Source: JAWKNZ01 sp041391425 (GTDB lineage: Bacteria > Bdellovibrionota_B > Oligoflexia > Oligoflexales > JAWKNZ01). Taken from it: a stretch of 64,000 bases of DNA. Below the pieces are notes generated by a model. The model saw only the letters and a list, made by a program, of their open reading frames with translations. It ran no database searches and was not told the origin of the DNA. The position numbers and the translations under genes are program-made. The stretch's first letter is position 1; the number at the start of each line of letters is the position of its first letter. Location: NCBI GenBank assembly GCA_041391425.1, contig JAWKNZ010000006.1, positions 248,001-312,000 on the forward strand. Reading direction: 5' to 3'. Below are positions 17,344 through 25,962 of this stretch, one piece after another.

Positions 17344-18195
17344 ATGACTAAAAGACTGCTAAAACAAAAGTCAAAGCTGATAAAGCCTAGCGGTTTTATG
17401 GATTATAGGCGCTACCTTGAGAGTCTTTACAATTCAGTAAAGTCTGGCTCCTCAGAATATACTTATATGCAATTTGCTGAAGATTTGGGTTTTTCAGCAA
17501 CGACAGTGATTCGCCAAATTGTTTCCAAAAGTCGGCCGTTGACGGTTAAGGCTGGGGAAAAAATTTCTGTAGCATTAAAATTAGTATCTATAGAGAAGCA
17601 GTATTTTTTAGAGCTAATCTCCTATTGTAATTCGAAAGAAACAAAGAAAAGAGATGTGCACTTTGCAAATTTGTTAAAGGTTCAGCAAAAGCTTTTACCA
17701 ACATCACTGGATGAAGCGCATTTGGAATATTTCAAAGAGTGGTATCATCCAGTTATTAGAGAATTAGTGGGGCAAGCAGATTTTAGGGAGGATCCGAAGT
17801 GGATAGCAAAAAAACTTATCCCTTCGATCCGTCCCGAACAAGCAAAAAGGAGTCTTATTCTATTAGAAAAGTTAGGTATGATAAAATTTGATAGGGTAAC
17901 TGAGAAGTATGTTCAAGCTGAAAGTAGGGTGGATACTGGTCCTCGTGTTAAAGGAATTGGTTTAGCGAATTACCATAGGAAAATGATTGAGTTGGGTAAA
18001 GATGCGTTAACTGTTGTTCAAGCGAAAAAGCGAGATATTAGTGCGATTACTGTGGGAGTTGATGCTGAGACTGCTGCGAAGATGAAAGAGATGATACATG
18101 CATTTCAGGTTCAGTTACTTGAGGAAGCGGAAAAGACAGTAAAACCAGATCAAGTTTATCAAGTTAACATTCAGTTTTTTTCGATAGCTGAATGA
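17344..18195 (+). CDS. TIGR02147-type transcriptional regulator-like protein
   Basis: 283 residues. Layout matches the TIGR02147 family known from Fibrobacter and Bdellovibrio-like bacteria: MDYRRYLESLYNS at the start, an N-terminal helix-turn-helix-like segment (FAEDLGFSATTVIRQIVSKSRPLT), then EYFKEWYHPVIRELVG, the most typical stretch, and a winged-helix-like SLILLEKLGMIKFD. A C-terminal tail with strand NIQFFSIAE closes it. The family is often encoded next to exported lipoproteins, and here two lipoprotein genes follow 12 and 21 bases after the preceding stop, indicating an operon. A DNA-binding role is predicted, not demonstrated. Confidence 0.8.
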   Translation: MTKRLLKQKSKLIKPSGFMDYRRYLESLYNSVKSGSSEYTYMQFAEDLGFSATTVIRQIVSKSRPLTVKAGEKISVALKLVSIEKQYFLELISYCNSKETKKRDVHFANLLKVQQKLLPTSLDEAHLEYFKEWYHPVIRELVGQADFREDPKWIAKKLIPSIRPEQAKRSLILLEKLGMIKFDRVTEKYVQAESRVDTGPRVKGIGLANYHRKMIELGKDALTVVQAKKRDISAITVGVDAETAAKMKEMIHAFQVQLLEEAEKTVKPDQVYQVNIQFFSIAE

Positions 18196-18207
18196 TGGGG
18201 TGGGGGT

Positions 18208-18888
18208 ATGCGACTGTTTATAAAAACATCGTTGTTCGATAAAAACAAAAAAAAGTGGCACTTGCTTTCTCTCTTGGCAGCAGTCGTCTTCCCCGTCTCA
18301 TGTGGCACTAGAGCTGGAAATCCTGATGATGATAGTGGCATTGAAGTGAAAATTGTTAGTGAAGATTATAGTTCGCTTAATGAAGGTGCATTATTGCTTC
18401 TGCGGGGGGAGGAGTTTAAATTCTGTGTGGAAAAGTTGAAGTTGAAGGGAAAAGGTCGCGACGGGGCGTTGCCTGTTCATTTTGAGCCTGGTTTGATCGA
18501 TGTGTCAAGTGGAGAAGCCGTAGAGTGGGGCACGGCTGTAACCTCGATGGGTACATATGATGAACTCAAAGTCACCTTAGCGGCTAATTCCGAAGTGTGT
18601 GGGGTAGATTATAGTCTTATTTATGGACCATTGACGTTTTATGACCGAGTGACTTTAAAGTGGAGTTTTGAGCCTGAGATTGATGTGTATGATTCTAATG
18701 TTGCAATGTCGTTGGCCTTGGAAGAAATAGTGGAATTACTGAAAGCTGGAATTGAAAATGATGATGATAGTGACACGTTGAAAATAAAAATTGAAAATGC
18801 GCAGAATAAAGGTGTGGGTAAGGATAAATCGAAGGTTGCAACGGGAAAAGTTAATAAAAATGAAGGGGCTAATAAGCCTGGTAATTAG
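18208..18888 (+). CDS. Lipoprotein with CGTRAGNP start, DUF4382-like
   Basis: 226 residues. The signal segment ends in FPVSC, and the mature N-terminus CGTRAGNP is of the type seen on many lipoproteins of Bdellovibrio-like bacteria. The body has strands such as FKFCVEKLKLKG, GLIDVSSGEAVEWG and YDELKVTLAANSEVC, a pattern resembling DUF4382-type exported domains. The C-terminus is Lys/Asn rich and probably disordered. GGGGTGGGGGT forms the ribosome site. Second gene of the operon beginning at 17344; function unknown. Confidence 0.7.
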   Translation: MRLFIKTSLFDKNKKKWHLLSLLAAVVFPVSCGTRAGNPDDDSGIEVKIVSEDYSSLNEGALLLLRGEEFKFCVEKLKLKGKGRDGALPVHFEPGLIDVSSGEAVEWGTAVTSMGTYDELKVTLAANSEVCGVDYSLIYGPLTFYDRVTLKWSFEPEIDVYDSNVAMSLALEEIVELLKAGIENDDDSDTLKIKIENAQNKGVGKDKSKVATGKVNKNEGANKPGN

Positions 18889-18909
18889 AGCATAGAAGGG
18901 AAGTAGATC

Positions 18910-19857
18910 ATGGTTCTGTTTAAGAGAAAGATATTGTCAGTCTTTATTATACCGAGTGGCTTAATATTTTATGCGGCTTGTGGGGAGAAGAATACGGACA
19001 CTGATGACGATAAATTAGTGATTAGTCAAGGTGTGCCTGGGAATTCGAGTGGAAGTAAAGGATCTGTGCAAGTTGATTTTAATAGTGCTAATTCTTCTTT
19101 GAGTTTAACTGAAGAATCAAGTTTAATGATTGGTGATAGTATCGAGTTAACGCAAGCAAGATTTAGCATTGCTGCAATTAAAATAAAAACCGAGAAAGAA
19201 CTGTCTGATGAAGAAGCCGAAATTGAAAAAATTGAAAAAGAGCACGAACTGGAAGAAGTAGAAAAAGTTGAAAAGACTGAAAGTGATGATGATTCAGCTG
19301 CTTTGGTTGATGGCAATGAAGCTAAACCTTCTAAAGATGGTTTAGCATCTAAAAAAGATGAGTTTAAAGCAGAGCAAGAAAACGAAGCAATGAAGGAAAA
19401 AGATCGCGATAAGTCTCTTAAATTTTCTGGCCCTTATGTATATGATGCATTAGCCGGTGTGTTAGAGGGAGATGCGATTGAGCCAACAGAGATGGTTGAT
19501 GGAAGCTACCAACGTATTGAATTTAAGCTTAAACGTAATTGGGACGTTGATGAAGAAGATCCGTTGTTTGGAAATGTGTTTGTGATTCAAGGTAATAGAA
19601 TTGATGGTGAAGATAAAGTTCCTTTTGATGTATATTATCACATAGCTACAAATTTCCGTTTACATGGTGATGGTGATTTCTTTGTCGAAGCAGGCACTGA
19701 TAATGAGTTGGAAATAGTGTTTGATCTTCAAAAATGGTTTGATGGGGTAGATTTGTCTGGCGTTGAAATTGCAGATGGAGAAAATAAAATTGTCATAGAC
19801 AAGGACTCTAATCATGAAATTTTGAAAGCAATACGAAAAAATATAAGTAAATACTAG
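18910..19857 (+). CDS. Acidic lipoprotein with coiled-coil insert, DUF4382-like
   Basis: 315 residues with lipobox YAAC. After a strand block (IGDSIELTQARFSIAAIKIK), about 85 residues of very Glu/Lys-rich helix are inserted. The beta-rich part then resumes with SGPYVYDALAGVLEG, SYQRIEFKL and LEIVFDLQKWFDG. It looks like the preceding lipoprotein's fold split by a coiled coil, so the two are probably paralogues acting together at the cell surface. GAAGGGAAG precedes the ATG. The gene stops at TAG 19855-19857, yet clearly coding-like acidic sequence continues in the same frame (see 19858-19968). Confidence 0.7.
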   Translation: MVLFKRKILSVFIIPSGLIFYAACGEKNTDTDDDKLVISQGVPGNSSGSKGSVQVDFNSANSSLSLTEESSLMIGDSIELTQARFSIAAIKIKTEKELSDEEAEIEKIEKEHELEEVEKVEKTESDDDSAALVDGNEAKPSKDGLASKKDEFKAEQENEAMKEKDRDKSLKFSGPYVYDALAGVLEGDAIEPTEMVDGSYQRIEFKLKRNWDVDEEDPLFGNVFVIQGNRIDGEDKVPFDVYYHIATNFRLHGDGDFFVEAGTDNELEIVFDLQKWFDGVDLSGVEIADGENKIVIDKDSNHEILKAIRKNISKY

Positions 19858-19968
19858 GTTTGGTAGGATGATGATGGTGATGGTAGTCTTGATGAGGATG
19901 AAGTCGCGGGTGTTGGTGAAGAAGTGGCGGATGCTGGAGATGATGAGTCTGAAACTGCGAGTGAATAA
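19858..19968 (+). pseudogene. In-frame acidic tail behind two amber codons
   Basis: Directly after the TAG that ends the acidic lipoprotein come two sense codons, a second TAG at 19864-19866, then 33 uninterrupted codons in the same frame ending at TAA 19966-19968. The residues are almost all Asp, Glu, Gly, Ala, Ser and Val, matching the style of the upstream gene. It is probably a remnant of a longer C-terminus; readthrough is possible but unproven. Confidence 0.5.
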
Positions 19969-20002
19969 ATTCAAGTTGGAATGAAGGTGGAATTTAGATG
20001 CG

Positions 20003-20044
20003 CCGGCCCTTAAAAGATATCTCTTTTAAGGGCCGGATTTTTTT
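20003..20044. terminator. Rho-independent terminator of the lipoprotein operon
   Basis: Strong hairpin: CCGGCCCTTAAAAGA pairs with TCTTTTAAGGGCCGG around TATC, followed by a run of seven T. It lies 35 bases after the acidic tail's TAA. Confidence 0.92.
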
Positions 20045-20324
20045 ATGAAGTAATAACTTTGAGATTGAGCTTACTAGAAATTATATTATGATTTTTTTGC
20101 TGGTGCTAGGCTAGTTCATGGATTCATTTAAATGGAAATTCAAAGGAAGGTTCAGTGGTTATAAGAGGATATGATTTGACCTAAGCACCAGCAAATGTTT
20201 TAAAGTCAGCCTTTCTTAGCTAACTGTCTCATTTCTTCTATGGTATGAGAGCTAGTATGAATAATTCATGAGAGAACCGTCCTTTACGTTTTTTTCGGTT
20301 AAAATAAGCTTTCGAAACTATCCT

Positions 20325-20448
20325 ATTAAGGGGGAGCAAAATCTATCAGACAAGGCTTGTCTAAAAAAATGACGAGATAGTAGCTTTAGTACAGTGACGG
20401 ATGTTTTTTTAGGTGTAACGCAGCATGATAGGTTTTGCTCCCTTTAAT
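20325..20448. repeat. Palindromic element, family IV, copy 2
   Basis: 124 bp with the same ATTAAGG...GAGCAAAA ends as the copy at 11245 but a different interior (GACAAGGCTTGTCTAAAAAA and GATAGTAGCTTTAGTACAG), shared in inverted orientation with the copy at 53123. It sits in the 746-base region between the lipoprotein operon and fhs. Confidence 0.82.
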
Positions 20449-20530
20449 ATGTGCAAGATATTGATGCATTGAGTTAAGTGAGTCTAAGTTATCTATTGAT
20501 AATGATGAAGTTTTTTAATGCCTGACTTAT

Positions 20531-20692
20531 ATCCGATCCGAATTTCTAGCCGGTTGCGGCGTTGCTTCGTCGTCAGGAAATCCTCATGTACCAACATGTA
20601 CACTGCGGTTTCCTACCTCCTTGCGCCTAGCACCTGAGCGAACTTCGAAACCGTTGAAAATACTACAGTTCTTCAAAAATTTCAAATCTCGG
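20531..20692. repeat. Palindromic repeat, family I, single copy
   Basis: Contains the boxes GGCGTTGCTTCGTCGTC, CCTCATGTACCAACATGTAC, ACTGCGGTTTCC and TTGCGCCTAGCACC in order, flanked by an outer inverted repeat (ATCCGATCCGAATTTC against AAATTTCAAATCTCGG). It is about 85-90% identical to the three tandem units at 58177-58580. It lies just past the 3' end of fhs, where it may limit read-through. Confidence 0.85.
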
Positions 20693-20714
20693 TTACATAT
20701 GTGGAGGGTATTAT

Positions 20715-22391
20715 TTATAGGCCTATTATATCGCCCGCTATAGGATCAATATCGATTTTACGGAATGATGGGAGAGAGCCTGTACCAGGCATTAATTTAA
20801 GATCACCACAGACTGGAATGGCGATCCGTGCCCCATGGTGGAATATTAAGTTATTGACGTCTAATGTGAAAGGTTGGGGTAAGGCTCCAAGATGTGGGTT
20901 ATGGGTTAGACTGTATGGGGTTTTTGCTGTGCATAAATTATAATCATCAATAGCAAAGTTGCAATTGGCTTGTAACTGACGTTCAGCTTGATCGCTGAAA
21001 CATACTTTATTTGCTCCATATATTTTTTGGGCAATAACTAAAACTTTTTCTTTAATCCCTAGATTTGTTGGGTATAAATACTTAAATGGTTTTTCTTTTA
21101 TTGTTTTGACTTCTTTGAGCACTGTTTCAGCTAACTCTAAAGCTCCCTCTGAACCATTGGTGAAGTGTCTCGACGCCACAGCTGTTGTGCTGTTTTCTTT
21201 ACACAGCTTTTGAAGTAGAAGGATATCTTTATCTGAGTCATGTTCATGGATGTTGATGCAAACAATAGGGTTGATGTTTGAGAGTTTAATAATATTGATG
21301 TGGTGTAACAAGTTAGCAAAGCCAGATCTTATTTTGTGCTTTTCTTGGGATATATTACAGTTGGCATGTGCTTTTATAGTGTCTATCGTAGCAACAAGAA
21401 CTACTGCTGATGGGTGCATATTTGCTTGTCGGCATTTTATGTTCCAGAATTTTTCGTATCCGATGTCTGCGCCAAATCCTGATTCAGTTATATGGTAGTC
21501 GCAGAGTGAAAGGCCTATCCGGTCGGCGATTACTGATGACTGGCCAATGCTAATATTTGCAAAAGGCCCGCTATGAATTAAAATGGGATTGCCTTCAAGC
21601 GTTTGAACTAAGTTAGGCTTAAATGCATTTATTAAAAGAGCTGACATTGCACCTGCAACATTGAGATCTTCAGTCGTTATCCACTTATTTTGATTAGTGC
21701 TTGTAGTGTTAGAGCTCTTAGCGATAACCATTTGCCCGATTTTTTTGCGCAGGTCTTTTAAATCTTTAGAGAGTGTTAAAATAGACATCACTTCGCTTGC
21801 AGCAGTCATTACGAAATTAGACCTTAGTTTTAGCGTCGCATTTATTTCACTATCGATTTGACGCAATGATTGAGCACACAAGTCGATAGCCCAGTTTTGA
21901 CTGAGGGATGACCAGTCGAGGGAAAGGCGCTTTAAACCTTTTTCTTGTAATTGTTCATTTGTATCATGCTTTTCATGAATATATCGTGCTGAAGCAGCGA
22001 CCATAGCTAAGTTTTGGGCATGAGTTACTCTGTCCATATCGCCGGTTAGCCCTAAGGTTAAGAGATCTCTTGGTAGACAACGGCTTTTTCCACCACCGAT
22101 GCCTGATCCTTTCAAATTGAAGGTTGGCCCTAATGATGATTGTCGTATTGCTGCAGTCGTTTTCACATTCAATTTTGATAAAGCGTCTAACAATCCGATT
22201 GTAACCGTAGTTTTTCCCACACCTTTCATGCTGGGAGTAATGGCAGTTACATTTATTAGATGACTCTTTGTTTTTTGTATTCGTCTGTCTGGCAAGGTCC
22301 CTATGTTTATCTTGGCTACGTGGTCTCCATAGCATGTATAGTCTTGTTTCTCTAAACCGAGTTTGGATGCAATTTCATCGATAGGTAGCAT
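20715..22391 (-). CDS. fhs: Formate-tetrahydrofolate ligase
   Basis: 558 residues, the family's normal length. It joins formate to tetrahydrofolate with ATP, giving 10-formyl-THF for one-carbon metabolism. Recognisable are MLPIDEIASKLGL at the start, the P-loop TPSMKGVGKTT near residue 55, RQSSLGPTFNLKGSGIGGG, LTGDM, SGFGADIGYEKFWNIKCR and a late LMPGTGSLP segment. Several otherwise fixed stretches are divergent (the P-loop usually reads TPAGEGKTT), so the copy is fast-evolving, but no motif is missing. No folD or purine genes are nearby in this window. Confidence 0.9.
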   Translation of the reverse strand: MLPIDEIASKLGLEKQDYTCYGDHVAKINIGTLPDRRIQKTKSHLINVTAITPSMKGVGKTTVTIGLLDALSKLNVKTTAAIRQSSLGPTFNLKGSGIGGGKSRCLPRDLLTLGLTGDMDRVTHAQNLAMVAASARYIHEKHDTNEQLQEKGLKRLSLDWSSLSQNWAIDLCAQSLRQIDSEINATLKLRSNFVMTAASEVMSILTLSKDLKDLRKKIGQMVIAKSSNTTSTNQNKWITTEDLNVAGAMSALLINAFKPNLVQTLEGNPILIHSGPFANISIGQSSVIADRIGLSLCDYHITESGFGADIGYEKFWNIKCRQANMHPSAVVLVATIDTIKAHANCNISQEKHKIRSGFANLLHHINIIKLSNINPIVCINIHEHDSDKDILLLQKLCKENSTTAVASRHFTNGSEGALELAETVLKEVKTIKEKPFKYLYPTNLGIKEKVLVIAQKIYGANKVCFSDQAERQLQANCNFAIDDYNLCTAKTPYSLTHNPHLGALPQPFTLDVNNLIFHHGARIAIPVCGDLKLMPGTGSLPSFRKIDIDPIAGDIIGL

Positions 22392-22665
22392 AAAAAATCT
22401 GTTTTCCTAAGAAAATAAGAGTCGTTATCAATTAGAATTATAGCATATGTTCGTTGATAAGGCAGGGAATTGTTTGTATTAAGGATTTTGGTGATAATAT
22501 TATACCGACGGCTTTTTGATTTTATTAGTACTGGTAAATTAAAGGCCTATTAGGTATAGCTTTTCATGTGGACTAAGACTAAGAAAGTTTGCTCTTAGAT
22601 AGGGTATGCTAGTCTTGTTTCCATTAATTTCTAATAGAGAGCAATGAAAATTGAAGGAGTTGGCT

Positions 22666-23373
22666 ATGATATTTTTTTCAAGGAAAATTCTATTTTTAAG
22701 GCTTGCTGCAGTTTTATGTTTTCATATTTTATTTTCTGTAAAGGCATATTCGCAAGGAGCGGGTCCTGGATGGATGATGCATAATTCTATCAATGGGCCT
22801 ATGTGTGTGGAAGGGCCTATGGCATTGATGTGGGATGATGAAGTGTCATTAGGTGTTGAAAAATTGAAAGATGGGATTGCAATTAAGTGGACCACAAAAA
22901 ATGCGACGAAAGTTAAAGATCTGCACGAAATGGGTGATCACTTGAAAGAGTTGAAGTCTCAAGTTTCGAAAGATAAAAATGGGATTAAAAGTGGATTTAG
23001 AGATCATATGAATTTGAGAGGCACGCGTCGACAAGGGAAGTGGGGGATGATGCAGGGGATGCGCCATGGATTTATGATGGGTTGGTATGGTGACCCAATA
23101 CCGTCGACTCCAGCTTCTATTAAGAAGGGGAAGGCGCTATATGAGGAAAGCTGTCAGTCTTGTCATGGAAAAGAAGGTAGGGGAGATGGACCGGAGGCAA
23201 AAGGGTTAGCGGTGGTACCTGCTGATCTTGCAAGCTTGACAAAACGTTTCCCAAAACATCATTTCTACATGCAAATCGCTTATGGGAGGGGAGAAATGCC
23301 AGCTTGGAAGGATACTTATAGCACAGAAGATATCTGGCATCTTACTAATTATATTAGAGCTTTTTCAAAATAA
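22666..23373 (+). CDS. Periplasmic c-type cytochrome with Met/His-rich front domain
   Basis: 235 residues from ATG 22666, chosen because AAGGAG lies 7 bases upstream; an upstream TTG at 22651 is less likely. A signal peptide ends near VKAYSQ. Residues ~25-135 form an unusual domain rich in Met and His (GWMMHNS, KWGMMQGMRHGFMMGW). The last 85 residues are a mono-haem cytochrome c: CQSCHGKEGRGDGP binds haem and GRGEMPAW gives the axial Met. It is probably an electron carrier, with the Met/His region possibly binding copper. A terminator follows before the next haem protein gene. Confidence 0.85.
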   Translation: MIFFSRKILFLRLAAVLCFHILFSVKAYSQGAGPGWMMHNSINGPMCVEGPMALMWDDEVSLGVEKLKDGIAIKWTTKNATKVKDLHEMGDHLKELKSQVSKDKNGIKSGFRDHMNLRGTRRQGKWGMMQGMRHGFMMGWYGDPIPSTPASIKKGKALYEESCQSCHGKEGRGDGPEAKGLAVVPADLASLTKRFPKHHFYMQIAYGRGEMPAWKDTYSTEDIWHLTNYIRAFSK

Positions 23374-23453
23374 ACAGAAAGTCTTTATAATTCTTATAGG
23401 GATGAGTTTCTCCTTTGGAGAGGAGTCTGATGGGGGTGTTCATTTGCAAAAAT

Positions 23454-23482
23454 AAGCACCCTTTCTGAAAGTGCTTTTTTTT
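23454..23482 (+). terminator. Rho-independent terminator after the cytochrome gene
   Basis: AAGCACCCTTTC folds on GAAAGTGCTT and is followed by a run of T. Confidence 0.8.
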
Positions 23483-23593
23483 GATTGATTTAGAAATTCC
23501 GTCATCAAACAGCTTCTAAAGAAAAGTTATGTTATCATATGAGCTGGATAAATGAACAGAATCTGGTGATCACCAATAGGGAAGTGTTTTTTG

Positions 23594-25081
23594 ATGATTG
23601 ATCGTTTCAAGCTGACATGGATATTGACATTATTAGTCTTTTTTTTATTAATGTTAATTAGCAGTAACAATCCTTTGAAGGCAGAGCCTTGGTTGGGCAC
23701 ACGGTTTGCTCAAAATTGTGCGGGGTGTCATGCTCCGCAAAGGCTTAATACCCAGCCGCGCGATCGTCGATGTACTTTGTCATGTCAAGGATGCCATGTA
23801 AATCCTAACGGAGGGGGACTGCGTAGCTTTTATGGAAAGTGGAATGGCAACCACTGGTTGAAAAGCTACCGTTCGAGCATGCTTGGTCATAAGAAAAATT
23901 TTGCTCCTTTTAAGAAACAACGCTATGGAAAAAAGCCATATAAAAAGGGAGTGGTCTCAGAGTCAATCATTCGTAATAAAGGGCTGCCCCTTGTCGAGCA
24001 AGAAGCTCCTATGGATGAATCTCTTTATGATAGGCGTTATGGACGTTCTAAAATTATCGTGACTGATCGTTCGGAATATTTATATAGTGTTCCTGAATCA
24101 GATCCTTGGCGCCAAATGGGGGAAACTAAATATAATGCAGGTGCTGACGCCAGGTGGTTTTTGTCATCGACATCTACTGATTCTAACGGTGCAAAGAAGA
24201 AAGATGATAACAAGAATTTTTTGATGAGTGTTGATTTTGGATTAGAGTACCGACCTGTATATCGAAAATTTCACTTAGTATATGAGAATCGCTTTTTTGG
24301 AGACCCGCGCTCATCAGGGTCGACTGAAAAGACTTTGGTGTTGGCACAAAATAATGCTACTCGCAGTCTTTATGCTTTAGTTGATGACTTGCCATGGAAT
24401 ATTTTTGTAATGGGAGGCTATTACCGTCCTCTTTTTGGTAATCAAGTCCCTGATCATGATGCTCTTGCTCAGCAAATGCAGTCGATTATAATGTCGGATA
24501 GTCCATTTGCGCAAAATCTCAGATATAGCGCTATTTCTATTGGTACGGCGCCTAATGTACCTTATTTGAACGTGCATGTTATCCAAAAGCGCTTGGGTAA
24601 GGAAAATGACAAAACTAGAGGGTTTGGTACAAACGCGGGCCTTCGCTTTGTAACATTAGGTGGCTCACTGAACTATTCCTATTGGCGGACAAGAGATGAT
24701 CAAGGAGACGAAGGAATTACTGAAACGGTTATGCATTCCATTGGTTTTGGAATGCAGATAAAACGGTTTACCTTATTTTATGAGGGTATTAGTATGACGC
24801 GCGATACTCCTAAAGATTTTAGAGAAGGTGGGGTGCATTCCGTAGATACTTATACTCGTGTTTGGCGAGAGCTTTATTTGCTTGCAAATTATTCTGTTGC
24901 TAACACTTCTGTCAGTGTTACCTCTGGAGTGGCAAGGCAGTATAAAACTGGAGTTCGAACTTTTTTATATCCGGGAGTTGATCTTTCATTGTTGTATGCA
25001 TCTACCTTGAATGATGATTATTTAGCGGATAGTAAAATTGAAAGGTCTGGAATTACGGGGCAGGTTCATATGTATTTTTAG
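23594..25081 (+). CDS. Di-haem outer-membrane porin-like protein
   Basis: 495 residues from ATG 23594 (GGGAAG upstream). A strong signal peptide ends NPLKAEP. Two haem c motifs follow closely, CAGCH near residue 37 and CQGCH near 62, then a Lys/Arg-rich linker. From about residue 160 the chain is amphipathic beta strands (for example FLMSVDFGLEYRPVYRKF, NAGLRFVTLGGSLNYSYW) ending in MYF, a typical outer-membrane barrel with aromatic C-terminus. The layout suggests a cytochrome plug joined to a porin, placing haem at the outer membrane. It is encoded next to another cytochrome; partner and electron acceptor are unknown. Confidence 0.75.
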   Translation: MIDRFKLTWILTLLVFFLLMLISSNNPLKAEPWLGTRFAQNCAGCHAPQRLNTQPRDRRCTLSCQGCHVNPNGGGLRSFYGKWNGNHWLKSYRSSMLGHKKNFAPFKKQRYGKKPYKKGVVSESIIRNKGLPLVEQEAPMDESLYDRRYGRSKIIVTDRSEYLYSVPESDPWRQMGETKYNAGADARWFLSSTSTDSNGAKKKDDNKNFLMSVDFGLEYRPVYRKFHLVYENRFFGDPRSSGSTEKTLVLAQNNATRSLYALVDDLPWNIFVMGGYYRPLFGNQVPDHDALAQQMQSIIMSDSPFAQNLRYSAISIGTAPNVPYLNVHVIQKRLGKENDKTRGFGTNAGLRFVTLGGSLNYSYWRTRDDQGDEGITETVMHSIGFGMQIKRFTLFYEGISMTRDTPKDFREGGVHSVDTYTRVWRELYLLANYSVANTSVSVTSGVARQYKTGVRTFLYPGVDLSLLYASTLNDDYLADSKIERSGITGQVHMYF

Positions 25082-25093
25082 TATGAGGCAGAT

Positions 25094-25871
25094 GTGGCAG
25101 CTAGTAAAATCTTACATAAAATAGAATCTTTGAGTATTCAGCCAGTTTCGTAGTTTGGGCGTTATGTCTTATTTTGTCGTAATGCTTTCAAGCAAATATA
25201 TAGTCCCCCGTTAGCATGAGGTTACTTATCCAGCAGATGGAGTTTGTTGGTCAACAGAAGCTTTTAATTATCGTTCTAGCTGCAATTATGATAGGTGCTG
25301 TCTTTGGCCTTCAGTTTGGCGAGATTTTTAGAATCTTTGGAGCGGAGTCTATGATAGGAGCCGCAGCAGCATATGCTTTGTCTAAAGAGTTAGCGCCTGT
25401 CGTTGGCTCTTTTCTTGTTACTGGACGGTCAGGATCGGCGATGGCAGCAGAAATTGCTACCATGCGCGTTAACGAACAGATTGATGCTAGAAGGTTATGT
25501 CGGTTGATCCCATTGGTTACTTGGCAGCTCCGCGAATCTTGGCATCTATTCTTATTATGCCATTGCTTGCAGGAGTCTTCACTTTTTTTGGAGTTCTTTC
25601 AGCATTTGTTGTTGGGGTTTTGGCCTATGATGTCGATGTTGGCGTGTTTTTTGAAAAAATTAAATGGATTAGCCAACCTGAGCATATTGTTCAAGGGATA
25701 ATTAAGGCTATGATTTTTGGCGCTATTTTTTCTTCCATAGGGTGTTTTAAAGGATTTACTGCTGCAGGAGGTGCTAAAGGGGTAGGGACAGCGACCACTA
25801 AAGCTGTTGTTATTTCTTTAGTGGCGATATTAATTTCTGATTTTTTTATCAGCTATATTCAGATGGATTGA
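25094..25871 (+). pseudogene. mlaE: Broken MlaE-type phospholipid ABC transporter permease
   Basis: Joined across frames, the sequence gives a normal MlaE/YrbE permease of about 258 residues. GTG 25094 opens a frame that meets TAG at 25151; after it FGRYVLFCRNAFKQIYSPP continues. A one-base loss near 25214 shifts into RLLIQQMEFVGQQKL...ELAPVVGSFLVTGRSGSAMAAE, and another net -1 shift near 25485-25495 leads into VMSVDPIGYLAAPRILAS...AGGAKGVGTATTKAVV. One nonsense codon plus two frameshifts make it non-functional as written. MlaE normally works with MlaF and MlaD to move phospholipid; neither is encoded beside it. Confidence 0.88.
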
Positions 25872-25920
25872 ATGGAAACTTAATTTCTTAACGTGTTTAT
25901 AAAATAAATGTATTCTGCTA

Positions 25921-25962
25921 TAAGCTCCTCAATACCTTATTTAGGCTTAGAGGAGCTTAAAC
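25921..25962. terminator. Hairpin between convergent genes
   Basis: TAAGCTCCTC pairs with GAGGAGCTTA across a 19-base loop; AAACTTT follows. It overlaps the stop codon of the minus-strand lipoprotein gene. Confidence 0.6.

Noticed and set aside
19868..19980. Alternative Met-rich frame in the acidic tail region
   Set aside because: GAT/GGT repeats read one base out give strings of Met; the in-frame acidic reading is more natural.
25094..25871. Programmed frameshifting in mlaE
   Set aside because: It would need two shifts and one stop readthrough in the same gene with no slippery heptamer or downstream structure seen.
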